Positions 1-9,825 of a stretch of 64,000 nucleotides of DNA are shown here, piece by piece. Each line of letters opens with the position of its first letter. Positions within the stretch are counted from its first letter, which is position 1. A program made the position numbers and the translations under genes. Where the stretch lies: assembly GCA_003725745.1 (NCBI GenBank), contig RHDP01000001.1, forward strand, positions 799,001-863,000. The letters run 5' to 3'. The notes beneath the pieces were generated by a model. The model saw only the letters and a program-made list of their open reading frames with translations, did no database searches and was not told the DNA's origin. This DNA comes from Streptomyces sp. I6. Its GTDB lineage: Bacteria > Actinomycetota > Actinomycetes > Streptomycetales > Streptomycetaceae.

Positions 1-2474
1 GTGGTGAACAGCGCCACGACCGCGGGGCGGTCGCCGGCCCCCGGCAGGCGCTGCAGCCGGCCGCGGACGTCGAGGACCAGCTTGCGCAGGTCGTCGGCGG
101 ACGTACCGTCCGGGACCTGGCCGGTGACCAGCGCCGTGCCTCGGACGTCCCTGGCGCCCTCGGCCAGACCGGCGGCGGCCTGGAGGACCTTCTCGGCGCG
201 GAACTTCTCGATCTCCTTCTCGGCGTCCTTCAGCTTGCCGAGCATGGTGGCGATCTTCTCGGGGAGCTCCTCCGAGCGCCCCTTGACCAGCTCCTGGAGC
301 TGGGCGACGACCGTGTGCTCCTTGGCGAGGAAACGGTAGGCGTCGACGCCGACGAGAGCCTCGATGCGGCGCACGCCGGAACCGATCGAGGACTCGCCGA
401 GCAGCTTCACCAGACCCAGCTGCGAGGTGTTGTGCACATGCGTGCCGCCGCACAGCTCCTTGGAGAAGTCGCCGATGGTGACGACCCGGACGCGCTCGCC
501 GTACTTCTCGCCGAACTCGGCGATGGCGCCCTGCTTCCGGGCCTCGTCGATGCCCATGACCTCCGCCTGGACGTCGAGTTCACGGGCCAGCACCTCGTTG
601 ATCCGCTGCTCGACGTCGGTCAGCACGGTGCCGGGGACGGCGGACGGCGAACCGAAGTCGAAGCGGAAGCGGCCCGGGGAGTTCTCGGAGCCGGCCTGGG
701 CGGCCGTCGGGCCGAGGGCGTCCCGCAGCGCCTGGTGGGTGAGGTGGGTGGCGCTGTGGGCGCGGGCGATGGCCCGGCGACGCCGGACGTCGATGGCGGC
801 GTGGGCGGAAGCGCCCACGGTCACCTCGCCCACCTGCACCGAGCCCTTGTGCACGGAGACGCCCGGAACCGGCTGCTGGACATCGCGGACCTCGATCACC
901 GCGCCGCTGTCGAGCCTGATCCGGCCCTGGTCGGCGAGCTGGCCGCCGCCCTCGGCGTAGAAGGGGGTGCGGTCGAGCACGACCTCGACCTCGTCGCCCT
1001 CGGAGGCGGCCGGCGAGGGCACACCGTCGACGAGGAGGCCGACGACGGTCGACTCGCCCTCGGTGTGCGTGTAGCCGGTGAACTCGGTCGCACCGGAGGA
1101 GTCGGCGACCTCGCGGTACGACGACAGATCGGCGTGGCCGGTCTTCTTGGCCTTGGCGTCGGCCTTGGCGCGCTCCCGCTGCTCCTTCATCAGCCTGCGG
1201 AAGCCGTCCTCGTCCACGGTCAGGCCCTGTTCGGCGGCCATCTCGAGGGTCAGGTCGATCGGGAAGCCCCAGGTGTCGTGGAGCAGGAACGCCTTGTCGC
1301 CGGAGAGGACGGTCGAGCCGGCCGTCCGGGCCTCGGTGACGGCGCCGTCCAGCACATTGGTACCGGCGTTGAGCGTCTTGAGGAAGCGGGCCTCCTCGGC
1401 GAGCGCGACGGACTCGACACGCTTGCGGTCGGTCTCCAGCTCCGGGTACTGCTGGCCCATGGTCTTGATCACCACGTCGACCAGCGCGGCGACGACCGGG
1501 CCGGTGGCGCCGAGGAGCCGCATGTTGCGGATGGCGCGGCGCATGATGCGGCGCAGGACGTAGCCGCGGCCCTCGTTGCCGGGGGTGACGCCGTCGCCGA
1601 TGAGCATCACGGACGTACGGACGTGGTCGGCGACCACCCGGAGGGACACGTCCGACTCATGGCTGTCGCCGTAGCGGACGCCGGTGAGTTCCGTGGCCTT
1701 GTCGATGACGACCCGCAGGGTGTCCGTCTCGTACATGTTCCGCACGCCCTGGAGGATCATGGCGAGGCGTTCGAGGCCGAGACCGGTGTCGATGTTCTTG
1801 CTCGGCAGGTCGCCGACGATCTCGAAGTCCTCCTTGCCGGAGCCCTCGCCGCGCTCGTACTGCATGAAGACCAGGTTCCAGATCTCCACGTAGCGCTCGT
1901 CGTTGACGGCCGGGCCGCCCTCGGGTCCGAACTCGGGGCCGCGGTCGTAGTTGATCTCCGAGCAGGGGCCGCACGGTCCGGGGACGCCCATGGACCAGAA
2001 GTTGTCCTTCTTGCCCAGGCGCTGGATGCGCTCGGCGGGGACGCCGACGACCTCGCGCCAGATGCGCTCGGCCTCGTCGTCGTCGAGGTAGACCGTGATC
2101 CAGAGCTTCTCGGGATCGAGGCCGTAACCGCCCTTGTCCTGCGGCGAGGTCAGCAACTCCCAGGCGTAGGTGATGGCTCCTTCCTTGAAGTAGTCGCCGA
2201 AGGAGAAGTTGCCGCACATCTGGAAGAAGGTGCCGTGGCGGGTGGTCTTGCCCACCTCTTCGATGTCGGGGGTGCGGACGCACTTCTGCACGCTGGTGGC
2301 GCGGGGGGCGGGCGGCTTGGTCTCACCGAGGAAGTACGGCTTGAAGGGGACCATGCCCGCGTTGACCAGCAGCAGAGTCGGGTCGTCCGCGATGAGCGAC
2401 GCCGAAGGCACGACGGTGTGCCCGCGCTCCTCGAAGAAGCTCAGCCAGCGGCGGCGGATTTCAGCCGACTCCAT
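1..2474 (-). CDS. alaS: alanyl-tRNA synthetase, 3' end cut by window edge
   Basis: Charges tRNA-Ala with alanine in the cytoplasm. About 824 codons are present and the frame stays open to the window edge, so roughly the last 60-70 residues of the C-terminal domain are missing. Visible are the class II core near the N-terminus ([20 protein letters not shown]), the editing-domain [11 protein letters not shown] motif and the zinc-binding CGGTHV motif. ATG at 2474 starts [10 protein letters not shown] and overlaps the upstream stop by one base (TGATG), so translation is probably coupled to the DUF6167-like gene. No frameshift was found, unlike the other aminoacyl-tRNA synthetases here. Confidence 0.97.
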   Translation of the reverse strand, partial: MESAEIRRRWLSFFEERGHTVVPSASLIADDPTLLLVNAGMVPFKPYFLGETKPPAPRATSVQKCVRTPDIEEVGKTTRHGTFFQMCGNFSFGDYFKEGAITYAWELLTSPQDKGGYGLDPEKLWITVYLDDDEAERIWREVVGVPAERIQRLGKKDNFWSMGVPGPCGPCSEINYDRGPEFGPEGGPAVNDERYVEIWNLVFMQYERGEGSGKEDFEIVGDLPSKNIDTGLGLERLAMILQGVRNMYETDTLRVVIDKATELTGVRYGDSHESDVSLRVVADHVRTSVMLIGDGVTPGNEGRGYVLRRIMRRAIRNMRLLGATGPVVAALVDVVIKTMGQQYPELETDRKRVESVALAEEARFLKTLNAGTNVLDGAVTEARTAGSTVLSGDKAFLLHDTWGFPIDLTLEMAAEQGLTVDEDGFRRLMKEQRERAKADAKAKKTGHADLSSYREVADSSGATEFTGYTHTEGESTVVGLLVDGVPSPAASEGDEVEVVLDRTPFYAEGGGQLADQGRIRLDSGAVIEVRDVQQPVPGVSVHKGSVQVGEVTVGASAHAAIDVRRRRAIARAHSATHLTHQALRDALGPTAAQAGSENSPGRFRFDFGSPSAVPGTVLTDVEQRINEVLARELDVQAEVMGIDEARKQGAIAEFGEKYGERVRVVTIGDFSKELCGGTHVHNTSQLGLVKLLGESSIGSGVRRIEALVGVDAYRFLAKEHTVVAQLQELVKGRSEELPEKIATMLGKLKDAEKEIEKFRAEKVLQAAAGLAEGARDVRGTALVTGQVPDGTSADDLRKLVLDVRGRLQRLPGAGDRPAVVALFT

Positions 2475-2821
2475 CAGTGGTCCTCATTCCGGTCGTACGG
2501 GGGCTTCTCGTCAAGCATCCCGTAGTGCTTCTTGTCGTGCTTGCGGTTTTCCAGGGCGGCCCGGCGGCGCTGCGCGGGCAGTGCCCGGTCGGCGGTGGAG
2601 TCGATACCCAGCGCCTCACCGAGCTCGGCCTCGCGCTGGGCCATCCCGGCCCGGACGTCGAGGGCGAAGTCCTTGAGGCGGTGCCCGGTCTCGATCGCCC
2701 TGTTCGCCGCCTGGGCGGCGAGGCTCTCCGGGGTCAGCTGCCTGAGCTTGCGGTTGACCTTGGTGGTGGCCCACACGCCGGCGGCGGCGCCGGCGGTGAA
2801 CCAGAACGCACGACGGAACAT
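2474..2821 (-). CDS. small conserved actinobacterial protein (DUF6167-like)
   Basis: A 115-residue protein of unknown role. The N-terminus [20 protein letters not shown] is a short hydrophobic, Ala/Gly-rich segment that could insert in or associate with the membrane. The rest is charged and helical, with a Glu/Arg/Lys/His-rich tail. It lies 6 nt downstream of the DUF948 gene and overlaps the alaS start by one base, so the three form one transcription unit. Family assignment is from memory of the alaS neighbourhood in Streptomyces. No catalytic motif is visible. Confidence 0.8.
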   Translation of the reverse strand: MFRRAFWFTAGAAAGVWATTKVNRKLRQLTPESLAAQAANRAIETGHRLKDFALDVRAGMAQREAELGEALGIDSTADRALPAQRRRAALENRKHDKKHYGMLDEKPPYDRNEDH

Positions 2822-2827
2822 CGGGTC

Positions 2828-3295
2828 TCAGTCCTTCTGCTTCCGGCGCCTGGCGGCCGGCACGGTGCGGCCGACGACGATCCTGCGCCTCACCTGCGCG
2901 GGCGGTGTGCCGTCCCTGTCGCGGCTGTCCCGGCCGTCCCGGCTGTCGCGGCCGTCCCGGCTCATCGCGCGGCGCACGCCGTAGCCGAACGCCGCGACCT
3001 TCACGAGCGGGCCGCCGAACGTCGAGGCGACCGTGCCGGAGAGCGCCGACGCGTTGGAGGTGACCTCCTGGACGTCGGAGGCGATGGCCTCGACCCGGTC
3101 GAGCTGGGTCTGCGCGGAGCGGACGGTGGCCGACGCGTCGGCCAGCAGGGGAACGGCCTGCTCGGTCACCTCCGCCATCAGCCGGGTGGTCGCCCTGAGC
3201 GTCTGGGCCAGCCTCACCAGCACCACGGCGAGGAAGGAGACCAGGATCGCCCAGAACACGGCCACCAGGATCCCGGCAACCTCTCCACCGGTCAC
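2828..3295 (-). CDS. DUF948 family membrane-anchored protein
   Basis: A 155-residue protein. GTG at 3295 (VTGGEVAGILVAV) is chosen because the hydrophobic segment begins directly after it and upstream codons look non-coding. Residues 5-27 form one membrane segment. The following stretch (LRATTRLMAEVTEQAVPLLA, then Asp/Val/Thr-rich) has the amphipathic pattern of DUF948 proteins, related to methyl-accepting-type coiled coils. Residues about 120-140 carry a short Arg-Asp-Gly/Ser-Arg-Asp repeat encoded by tandem DNA near 2920-2960. First gene of the DUF948-DUF6167-alaS unit. Molecular function unknown. Confidence 0.85.
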   Translation of the reverse strand: MTGGEVAGILVAVFWAILVSFLAVVLVRLAQTLRATTRLMAEVTEQAVPLLADASATVRSAQTQLDRVEAIASDVQEVTSNASALSGTVASTFGGPLVKVAAFGYGVRRAMSRDGRDSRDGRDSRDRDGTPPAQVRRRIVVGRTVPAARRRKQKD

Positions 3296-3507
3296 GCTGC
3301 ACCGCTCTCTGCTTGTCGGGGATCGTCGGGGATCGTCGGGGGTCACCACGGAAGGTCCCCACGAGAGTCCTCGTCCGACCCTATCGCGCCCGGGGTCGGC
3401 CCCCGTAACGGATCAGTGACCGCACAGCGGGAGTTGCGGGGATTCTACGGGCCGCTCCCCGCCCCCACGCTCCGTGGCCGCGGCGGGCTCGGGCGCGGAA
3501 CGCGAGA

Positions 3508-3549
3508 GCCCGCCGCTCCCCCACCCGTGAGGGCGGGAGGGCGGCGGGC
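3508..3549 (-). terminator. hairpin downstream of rpsD
   Basis: A GC-rich inverted repeat (GCCCGCCGC-TCCC paired with GGGA-GG-GCGGCGGGC, two-base bulge, GTGAG in the loop) begins 34 nt past the rpsD stop. Its position fits a factor-independent terminator of the U-tract-less type common in Streptomyces. Between it and the DUF948 start (3296-3507) I see only a GGGGATCGTC triplication at about 3316-3347 and no gene. Confidence 0.5.
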
Positions 3550-3582
3550 CGGGGCGCGAAGGCCGGTGCTACTGCCGCCGGC

Positions 3583-4194
3583 TCAGCGGGCGTAGTACTC
3601 GACGACGAGCTGCTCGTCGCAGATCACCGGGATCTCCTTGCGGTTCGGCTCCCGGTCCAGGCGGAAGGCGAGCGCCTTGAGGTTGACCTGCAGGTAGCGC
3701 GGGGTCTCACCGTCGGGCGCGTAGCCACCCTCGCGGGCGACCTGGAACGGGTGCTTGTCACGCGAGCGCTCGCGGACCGTGACGACGTCGTCCGGACGGA
3801 CCCGGAACGAGGGCTTGTCGACCTTGTTCCCGTTGACCTCGACGTGGCCGTGGACGACCATCTGACGGGCCTGGTAGATCGTACGGGCGATACCGGAGCG
3901 GAGCACCAGGGCGTCGAGACGGCGCTCGAGCTCGATGATCAGGGCCTCACCGGTCTTGCCCTGCACCTTGCTGGCGCGCTCGTAGGCGCGGACCAGCTGG
4001 CGTTCGGAGACGTCGTACTGCGCGCGAAGGCGCTGCTTCTCGAGCAGACGGACCTTGTAGTCCGAGTTCTGCTTGCGGCCGCGGCCGTGCTCACCCGGCG
4101 GGTAGGGGCGAGCCTCGAAGTACTTGACGGCCTTCGGCGTCAGGGCGATGCCGAGTGCACGCGACTTCTTGACCTTGGGTCGCGACTGGTTCAC
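3583..4194 (-). CDS. rpsD: 30S ribosomal protein S4
   Basis: Primary 16S rRNA-binding protein that nucleates small-subunit assembly. It has 203 residues, full length. The start is GTG at 4194 (MNQSRPKVKKSRALGIALTP), with a GGAGGT ribosome-binding site 9 nt upstream. The N-terminal part lacks the Cys4 zinc knot, so this is the zinc-free S4 form. The S4 RNA-binding domain (RLDALVLRSGIARTIYQARQ onward) occupies about residues 94-155. Monocistronic on the minus strand and divergent from the DUF2470 gene, with a predicted iron box only 22 nt upstream of its start codon. Confidence 0.98.
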   Translation of the reverse strand: MNQSRPKVKKSRALGIALTPKAVKYFEARPYPPGEHGRGRKQNSDYKVRLLEKQRLRAQYDVSERQLVRAYERASKVQGKTGEALIIELERRLDALVLRSGIARTIYQARQMVVHGHVEVNGNKVDKPSFRVRPDDVVTVRERSRDKHPFQVAREGGYAPDGETPRYLQVNLKALAFRLDREPNRKEIPVICDEQLVVEYYAR

Positions 4195-4216
4195 GGGGAA
4201 CCTACCTCCATGTAAG

Positions 4217-4235
4217 TTAGGTGAGCCTTACCTTA
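4217..4235. promoter_or_regulatory. iron box (DmdR1/IdeR/DtxR-type operator)
   Basis: The minus strand reads TAAGGTAAGGCTCACCTAA, matching 17 of 19 positions of the Streptomyces desferrioxamine iron box TTAGGTTAGGCTCACCTAA as I remember it. It lies between divergent genes, 22 nt from the rpsD start and 15 nt from the DUF2470 start. A repressor bound here would cover the DUF2470 promoter or start region. The match is seen directly; binding by DmdR1 is inferred. Confidence 0.8.
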
Positions 4236-4250
4236 TTCGAGGAGGACGTA

Positions 4251-5156
4251 ATGTCTCGACCGCATGGGATCCCCCTGCCCAGTGCGCATCGCAGTTCGGA
4301 CGACTCGACGGAATCGGTGCCCGCTTGCGACGACGATGAACAAGGTCAGCCGCGTCCCAGGGAAGGCGCCCGGCAGCCCACCGAAGCCGAGCGCGTACGA
4401 ACCCTCGTTGAGAACAACGCCTCAGTATCCCTCACGCTGCCGGGTGCTCGCGACCACGGTCCCGGCTCCTGGGAACCCGCCGCACGCACCGTCACTCCCG
4501 AGGGGGACGTCGTTCTCCTTGTGCCATGGGATTCTCCCACGGCACGGGCCGCCGCCTGCGCCCCGGACGGCGGCCTCGGCTGCGTGATGGAGATCACCGA
4601 TGTCGCCCCCGTCGCGGTGCGGCAGCGGATCCGGGGCCGGGCCCGGCTGGCCGGCCGGCTCGCCACCGTGTGCGATGAGGACCGTGCGCACTGCGAGCGG
4701 CTGCTCGCCGAGCGGCACCCGGAGCACTCCCCGGGGCACGATGCCGAGGCGGACCGTCCCGCCTGGATGCTCGTCCGGCTGGAGACTGGCGCGGTCTCGG
4801 TGGACGACCTGTGGGGTGCGGGATGTGCCGAACCCGCGGACCTCGGGGCGGCCGAGCCCGACCCCGTCGCACCGCACGAGGCGGAGCTGCTGCAGCATCT
4901 GCACTCGGCACACGGCGACCAGGTGCGCGGGCTGGCCGGCCTCCTCGCGGAGCACGGCGGCTCCGCCGGCACCGCGGGGCGGGACGCGGTACGGGACGCG
5001 GTACCGCTGGCCCTCGACCGCTTCGGGCTGCGGCTGCGCTGCACCACCGGGGGAGGCCGTACGTTCGACGCCCGCTTCGACTTCCCCGAGCCCGTGAGCG
5101 GCACCGGGGAGCTGCGGTGCGCGATGCACGCCCTCTTCGCGGCGGCCGCGGGATGA
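4251..5156 (+). CDS. DUF2470 / HugZ-like protein, probably iron-regulated
   Basis: A 301-residue protein. The ATG at 4251 (MSRPHGIPLP) is selected over an in-frame start 30 nt upstream because GGAGGA lies 4 nt before it and the upstream start falls inside the iron box. Residues about 45-150 resemble the split-barrel (pyridoxamine 5'-phosphate oxidase-like) fold. The C-terminal 85 residues (PHEAELLQHLHSAHGDQVRG through DFPEPVSGTGELRCAM) match DUF2470, the domain found in HugZ-type haem-utilisation proteins. With the operator directly upstream, a role in haem iron release or binding under iron limitation is plausible. That role is inference; no haem ligand can be pinned down. Confidence 0.85.
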   Translation: MSRPHGIPLPSAHRSSDDSTESVPACDDDEQGQPRPREGARQPTEAERVRTLVENNASVSLTLPGARDHGPGSWEPAARTVTPEGDVVLLVPWDSPTARAAACAPDGGLGCVMEITDVAPVAVRQRIRGRARLAGRLATVCDEDRAHCERLLAERHPEHSPGHDAEADRPAWMLVRLETGAVSVDDLWGAGCAEPADLGAAEPDPVAPHEAELLQHLHSAHGDQVRGLAGLLAEHGGSAGTAGRDAVRDAVPLALDRFGLRLRCTTGGGRTFDARFDFPEPVSGTGELRCAMHALFAAAAG

Positions 5157-5298
5157 CCGGCGCGCGCCCTCCGCACCGCGGCGACGGGACGGGGGCGGGC
5201 AGCGCGCCGGGCTGACCCGGCCGGCGCCCCGGCGAGACGGCACCGGCCGGCGAGATGGCGAGATGGCACCGCGCGGCGGAACATTCCGGCAACCGGCG

Positions 5299-5320
5299 CG
5301 GTCCGCCGCGCGGCGGACCG
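5299..5320. terminator. bidirectional terminator palindrome
   Basis: A perfect 22-bp palindrome, CGGTCCGCCGC followed by GCGGCGGACCG, lies between the convergent ends of the DUF2470 gene (+) and rarA (-), three bases from the rarA stop. Its position and symmetry fit a shared terminator. Confidence 0.6.
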
Positions 5321-5322
5321 GG

Positions 5323-6717
5323 TCAGGAGCCCGGCGGGGTGTCGCCGCGCAACCGCTCGCGGACCTTCTCGACCACGTCCGCGTAGCGCGCCTCTGCGCC
5401 GTACCGGGTCGGCTCGTAGTAGCGCCTGCCGTGGACGGCGTCCGGCGCGTACTGCTGCGGGGCGATCGCGCCCGGGACGTCGTGCGGATACACATAGCCC
5501 TCGGCATGGCCGAGCTTCGCCGCTCCCTTGTAGTGGCCGTCCCGCAGATGGCGCGGGACCGGTCCGGCCAGTCCGCCCCGCACGTCCGCCAGGGCGGCGC
5601 CGATCGCCGTCGTGGCGGCGTTGGACTTCGGCGCCAGGGCCAGCGCGATGGTGGCGTGGCTCAGGGTGAGCGCGGCCTCCGGGAAGCCGATCATCGCCAC
5701 GGCCTGGGCGGCCGCGACGGCGGTCGGCAGCGCCGCCGGATCGGCGAGCCCGATGTCCTCACTGGCCGAGATCATCAGCCGCCGGGCGATGAACCGCGGG
5801 TCCTCCCCGGCCTCGATCATGCGCGCCAGGTAGTGCAGAGCGGCGTCCACGTCGGAGCCCCGGATGGACTTGATGAGTGCGCTCGCCACGTCGTAGTGCT
5901 GGTCGCCGTCCCGGTCGTACGTCACCGCCGCCCGGTTGACCGTCTCCTCCACGGTGTGCAGGAGGATCGCCGCCTCGCCCTTGGCGAGTGCGGCGCCCGC
6001 GGCGGCCTCCAGGGCGGTCAGGGCACGTCTGGCGTCTCCCCCGGCGATCCGCAGCAGATGGTCCTCGGAGTCGCCCGGCAGCGTCACGGCGCCGCGGAGG
6101 CCGCGCTCCTCGGTCAGGGCCCGGCGCAGCAGACCCCGCACGTCGTCGTCGGTGAGCGGCTCCAGCGTGAGCAGCAGGGAGCGGGAGAGCAGTGGGGAGA
6201 TCACCGAGAAGTACGGGTTCTCGGTCGTCGCGGCGATCAGCGTCACCCAGCGGTTCTCGACGGCGGGCAGCAGGGAGTCCTGCTGGGCCTTGCTGAAGCG
6301 GTGGATCTCGTCGAGGAAGAGGACGGTCTCCTTGCCGAAGCCGCCCGCCGCCCGGCGGGCCCCGTCGATGACGGCCCGGACCTCCTTGACTCCCGCGGTG
6401 ATCGCGGAGAGCTCCACGAAGCGCTTGTTGGTCGCCTTGGACACGACGTACGCCAGGGTCGTCTTGCCCGTGCCGGGCGGGCCCCAGAGGATCACCGAGG
6501 AGGCTCCGGCGGGCCCGCCGGAGCCCTCGCCGACGAGCCGGCGCAGCGGGGACCCCGGCGTGAGCAGATGCTGCTGGCCCACGACCTCGTCGAGGGTGCG
6601 CGGGCGCATGCGGACCGCCAGCGGGCTCGCGGACGGGTCCTTCTCCTGGCGGTCCTCCGCCGCTGCGGTGAAAAGATCGGGCTCCACGTGGTGAAGCCTA
6701 GGCGAGGGCACCGACAT
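5323..6717 (-). CDS. rarA: replication-associated recombination protein A (MgsA/WRNIP1 AAA+ ATPase)
   Basis: Acts at stalled replication forks. It has 464 residues, with the clamp-loader-type AAA+ core at about residues 40-240: Walker [13 protein letters not shown] near residue 79, Walker [11 protein letters not shown] near 132, and sensor AATTENP. The C-terminal MgsA domain includes [20 protein letters not shown] and [16 protein letters not shown]. The start is uncertain: ATG 6717 gives MSVPSPRL, while GTG 6687 ([14 protein letters not shown]) matches the usual Streptomyces N-terminus. Neither has a good ribosome-binding site. Next upstream on the same strand is the VKOR gene, 94 nt away. 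Confidence 0.94.
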   Translation of the reverse strand: MSVPSPRLHHVEPDLFTAAAEDRQEKDPSASPLAVRMRPRTLDEVVGQQHLLTPGSPLRRLVGEGSGGPAGASSVILWGPPGTGKTTLAYVVSKATNKRFVELSAITAGVKEVRAVIDGARRAAGGFGKETVLFLDEIHRFSKAQQDSLLPAVENRWVTLIAATTENPYFSVISPLLSRSLLLTLEPLTDDDVRGLLRRALTEERGLRGAVTLPGDSEDHLLRIAGGDARRALTALEAAAGAALAKGEAAILLHTVEETVNRAAVTYDRDGDQHYDVASALIKSIRGSDVDAALHYLARMIEAGEDPRFIARRLMISASEDIGLADPAALPTAVAAAQAVAMIGFPEAALTLSHATIALALAPKSNAATTAIGAALADVRGGLAGPVPRHLRDGHYKGAAKLGHAEGYVYPHDVPGAIAPQQYAPDAVHGRRYYEPTRYGAEARYADVVEKVRERLRGDTPPGS

Positions 6718-6811
6718 CCCCCGCCGGGGTGCCGGCCCGCGGGGAGGCCGGGCCGTGCACCGTCCGGCCGGCGGTCCGGCGGTCGCCGTCCGGCGGTCGG
6801 CGGTCGGCGGA

Positions 6812-7459
6812 TCAGCCGAGCCAGAAGTCCCACCAGCGCGTCAGGATCAGCATGCCGATGACGCCGGTGTGCAGCACCGGCAGGACCCAGGTGAACTCGG
6901 CGAGGAAGCCCTTCAGCCAGGCCGGGGCGGGCAGCAGTCCGTTGCGGACGTTGTGCGACGTCACGTACCAGAACATGAAGATCGTGGCGACCCAGGCCAG
7001 ACAGCACCACAGGCACAGGGCGTTGATGCTGTACAGCGACTGGTACTGGAGCCAGGTGCAGAAGGCGACGCCGAACAGCGTCCCCGCGTTGAACGTGAGC
7101 CAGTACCAGCGGCGGAAGCGGGCGCCTGCGAGGAGGCTCATGCCCACGCCGATCACCACGGCGTAGGCGGCGAGGCCGAGCATCGGGTTGGGGAACCCGA
7201 ACACCGAGGCCTGCTCGCTCTCCATCACGCTGCCGCAGGAGACGATCGGGTTGAGGCTGCACCCAGGAGTGAAGGTCGTCCCGGCGACCTTCGCCTCGAG
7301 GATCTTGAACTTGTCGATCGTGATGATCCACGAGGCCAGCAGGCCGGCCCCACCGGTGATCACCAGCAGCCATGCGAAGGCACGGCTGCCGCCGACGGCG
7401 CCGCCCGCGCGCTCCGCTTCCTGGCCGGAGGACACACCGTCCACCGCTGCAGTCGTCAT
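6812..7459 (-). CDS. vitamin K epoxide reductase (VKOR)-family membrane oxidoreductase
   Basis: Integral membrane thiol oxidoreductase. Bacterial VKORs re-oxidise DsbA-like proteins using quinone. ATG 7459 ([12 protein letters not shown]) gives 215 residues; ATG 7501 is an alternative adding 14. There are five probable membrane segments from about residue 26 to the end. The loop Cys pair is in [12 protein letters not shown] and the active-site CxxC is CLWC, followed by another Cys. Length and motif order fit actinobacterial VKORs. A DsbA-like protein is encoded at 45986, but nothing here shows the two are partners. Confidence 0.9.
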   Translation of the reverse strand: MTTAAVDGVSSGQEAERAGGAVGGSRAFAWLLVITGGAGLLASWIITIDKFKILEAKVAGTTFTPGCSLNPIVSCGSVMESEQASVFGFPNPMLGLAAYAVVIGVGMSLLAGARFRRWYWLTFNAGTLFGVAFCTWLQYQSLYSINALCLWCCLAWVATIFMFWYVTSHNVRNGLLPAPAWLKGFLAEFTWVLPVLHTGVIGMLILTRWWDFWLG

Positions 7460-7669
7460 ATCGCCGTTTCCATCGCTCGGTCGCTGCTCTGGCACGGTCA
7501 TTCTGCCGCACTCGGGCCCCCGTCCACCGCCCGATGCACACAAGGGCCCGGTCCCGGCCGGCCCGGCTACCGGAACGCGAAGGCCCGGCCCCAGCAGGCC
7601 CCAGCGGACCGGGCCCCGGGACCGCGTGCCCGGACGGGCCCGCGTGCCCCGGTCGGACGGGTGCCCAGG

Positions 7670-8931
7670 TCAGACGAGCCGCGTGCGGATCTCCTCCACC
7701 GCCGAGTCGAGGGCGACCGGTACCTGCTCGCCGGACTCCATGTCCTTGAGCTGGACCACGCCGTCCGCGAGATCCCGCTCACCGGCCACCAGCGCGTACC
7801 GGGCGCCGCTTCGGTTGGCGCTCTTCATGGCTCCCTTGAGGCCCTTTCCGCCGTACGAGAAGTCGGCGGCGACCCCTGCCCTGCGCAGCCCGGTGACCAC
7901 GGCGAAGAGCGCTCGGCGCGCCTCCTCGCCGAGCGGCACCGCGAACACACTGGTGGACGCGGGCAGTTCGAGCTCGATGCCCTCGGCCTCCAGCGCCAGG
8001 ACCGTGCGGTCCACGCCGAGCGCCCAGCCGACCGACGGCAGCGCCGGGCCGCCGATCATCTCGGACAGCCCGTCGTAGCGGCCTCCCCCGCCCACCGCGG
8101 ACTGCGAGCCCAGTCCGTCGTGGACGAACTCGAACGTCGTGCGCGTGTAGTAGTCCAGCCCGCGCACCAGCTTCTCGTCGTCCTCGAAGGACACCCCGGC
8201 GGCCGTGAGCAGCTCACGCACCTCCTCGTGGTACGCCTTGCAGGCGTCGCACAGGTGGTCGCGCAGCAGCGGCGCGCCCACGAGCTGCTTCCGGACGGAT
8301 TCGCGCTTGTCGTCCAGGACCCGCAGCGGGTTGATGTCGACCCGGCGGCGGGTGTCCTCGTCCAGGTCGAGCCCGCGCAGGAAGCCCTGCAGCGCTTCCC
8401 GGTAGACGGGACGGCACTCCTTGTCGCCGAGCGAGTTCAGCAGGATCCGGAACTCGCTCAGGCCGAGCGAGCGGTACGCCTGGTCGGCGAGGACGATCAG
8501 CTCGGTGTCGAGCGCCGGGTCCTCGGCGCCGATCGCCTCGGCACCGACCTGGGAGAAGTGCCGGTACCGGCCCTTCTGCGGGCGTTCGTAGCGGTAGTAC
8601 GAGCCCGAGTACCAGAGCTTCACCGGCAGGTTGCCCGACTTGTGCAGGTTGGCCTCCAGCGCCGCGCGCAGCACGGAAGCGGTGCCCTCCGGCCTCAGGG
8701 CCAGCCGGTCGCCGCCCTTGGTCTCGAAGGCGTACATCTCCTTGGTCACGATGTCGGTGGACTCACCGACACCGCGGGCGAACAGCTCCACGTTCTCGAA
8801 GCCGGGCGTCTCGACGTAGCCGTAGCCCGAGTTCCGCAGCGGCGCGGCGATCGCCTCCCGCACGGCCAGGTACTTCGCGGAGTCCGGCGGGATCAGGTCG
8901 TACGTGCCCTTGGGGCCTGGAAGGTGGTCAC
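7670..8931 (-). CDS. hisS: histidyl-tRNA synthetase, frameshift at codon 6-7
   Basis: Charges tRNA-His. The body from [13 protein letters not shown] to EEIRTRLV is intact and shows class II motifs plus the histidine loop [15 protein letters not shown] and GGGGRYDGL. No start exists in that frame. The natural start is GTG 8931 (VTTFQAP), 11 nt after the metallo-hydrolase stop, in a different frame. The frames join at the G4 run 8912-8915 if one base is added, giving 420 residues, the usual Streptomyces length. A sequencing deletion is far likelier than loss of an essential gene. A caller ignoring this produces a false 512-residue protein reaching into the upstream gene. Confidence 0.93.
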
Positions 8932-8942
8932 GGAAGGTCTCG

Positions 8943-9674
8943 TCACATTCCTCGTCGGGGAGCGGCCGTTCCGCCGTCTCCCTGGCCGGCGGCCACCTCC
9001 CGCAGATACGGGTTGGCGGCACGCTCGCGGCCGATGGTCGTCTGGGGGCCGTGGCCGGAGAGCACCACGGTCGAGTCGTCGAGCGGCAGGCACACGCGCG
9101 CCAGCGATTCGAGCATCTCGCCCATGTCACCGCCGGGCAGGTCGGTGCGTCCGATGGAGCCGGCGAAGAGCAGATCGCCCGAGAAGAAGACCGGCGGCCG
9201 CCCCTCATCGTGTGCGTTGGCCGCGGCCTCGGGCAGACCGAAGGTCACCGACCCCTTGGTATGACCGGGCGCGTGCCGTACGGTCAGCTCCAGCCCCGCC
9301 AGCTTCAGCGCGGCGCCGTCGTGGAGCTCGTGGACGTCGTCCGGCTCCCCCACGGCCAGCTCGCCCATCAGCGGCATCCCGATGGAGCGGCCGAGGGCCT
9401 TCTCCGGGTCGCTCATCATGTACCGGTCGGCGGGGTGGATCCAGGCGGGTACGCCGTGGGCTCCGCAGACCGGGACCACCGAGGCGACGTGGTCGATGTG
9501 GCCGTGGGTGAGTACCACGGCGACGGGCTTGAGCCGATGCTTTCTGAGCGTCTCCTCGACTCCCTCGGCGGCCTGGTGGCCCGGGTCGATGATCACGCAC
9601 TCCTCGCCTGCGGCCGGGGCGACCAGGTAGCAGTTGGTCCCCCAGGCCCCTGCGGGGAACCCGGCAATAAGCAC
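8943..9674 (-). CDS. MBL-fold metallo-hydrolase (glyoxalase II-like)
   Basis: A 243-residue metallo-beta-lactamase-fold hydrolase. GTG 9674 ([18 protein letters not shown]) is preferred because GAGG lies 6 nt before it and the family begins there; an in-frame start at 9710 exists. Metal ligands are THGHIDH near residue 58, HAPGHTKGS near 130, FFSGDLLF near 160 and LSGHGP near 205. Family members hydrolyse thioesters such as S-lactoylglutathione; Streptomyces lacks glutathione, so the substrate is unknown. It precedes hisS by 11 nt, so the two are co-transcribed. Confidence 0.9.
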   Translation of the reverse strand: MLIAGFPAGAWGTNCYLVAPAAGEECVIIDPGHQAAEGVEETLRKHRLKPVAVVLTHGHIDHVASVVPVCGAHGVPAWIHPADRYMMSDPEKALGRSIGMPLMGELAVGEPDDVHELHDGAALKLAGLELTVRHAPGHTKGSVTFGLPEAAANAHDEGRPPVFFSGDLLFAGSIGRTDLPGGDMGEMLESLARVCLPLDDSTVVLSGHGPQTTIGRERAANPYLREVAAGQGDGGTAAPRRGM

Positions 9675-9825
9675 GATCGTCCTCGATGTGTCGTCCGACG
9701 GGAATGTCACTTCACGGATTGCAACAGGTCAGAGCCTACCGGCGCTGCTCATTTCACAGCCAACCCGTATACGGTACGGGCACACCCGTGCCCCTCGATC
9801 ACGACATCGCCAAGGAGAAGACCCG

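Noticed and set aside
315..2525. 736-codon open frame on the + strand opposite alaS
   Set aside because: Antisense shadow of the alaS gene, created by high GC at third positions; residue composition is unlike a protein and there is no start context.
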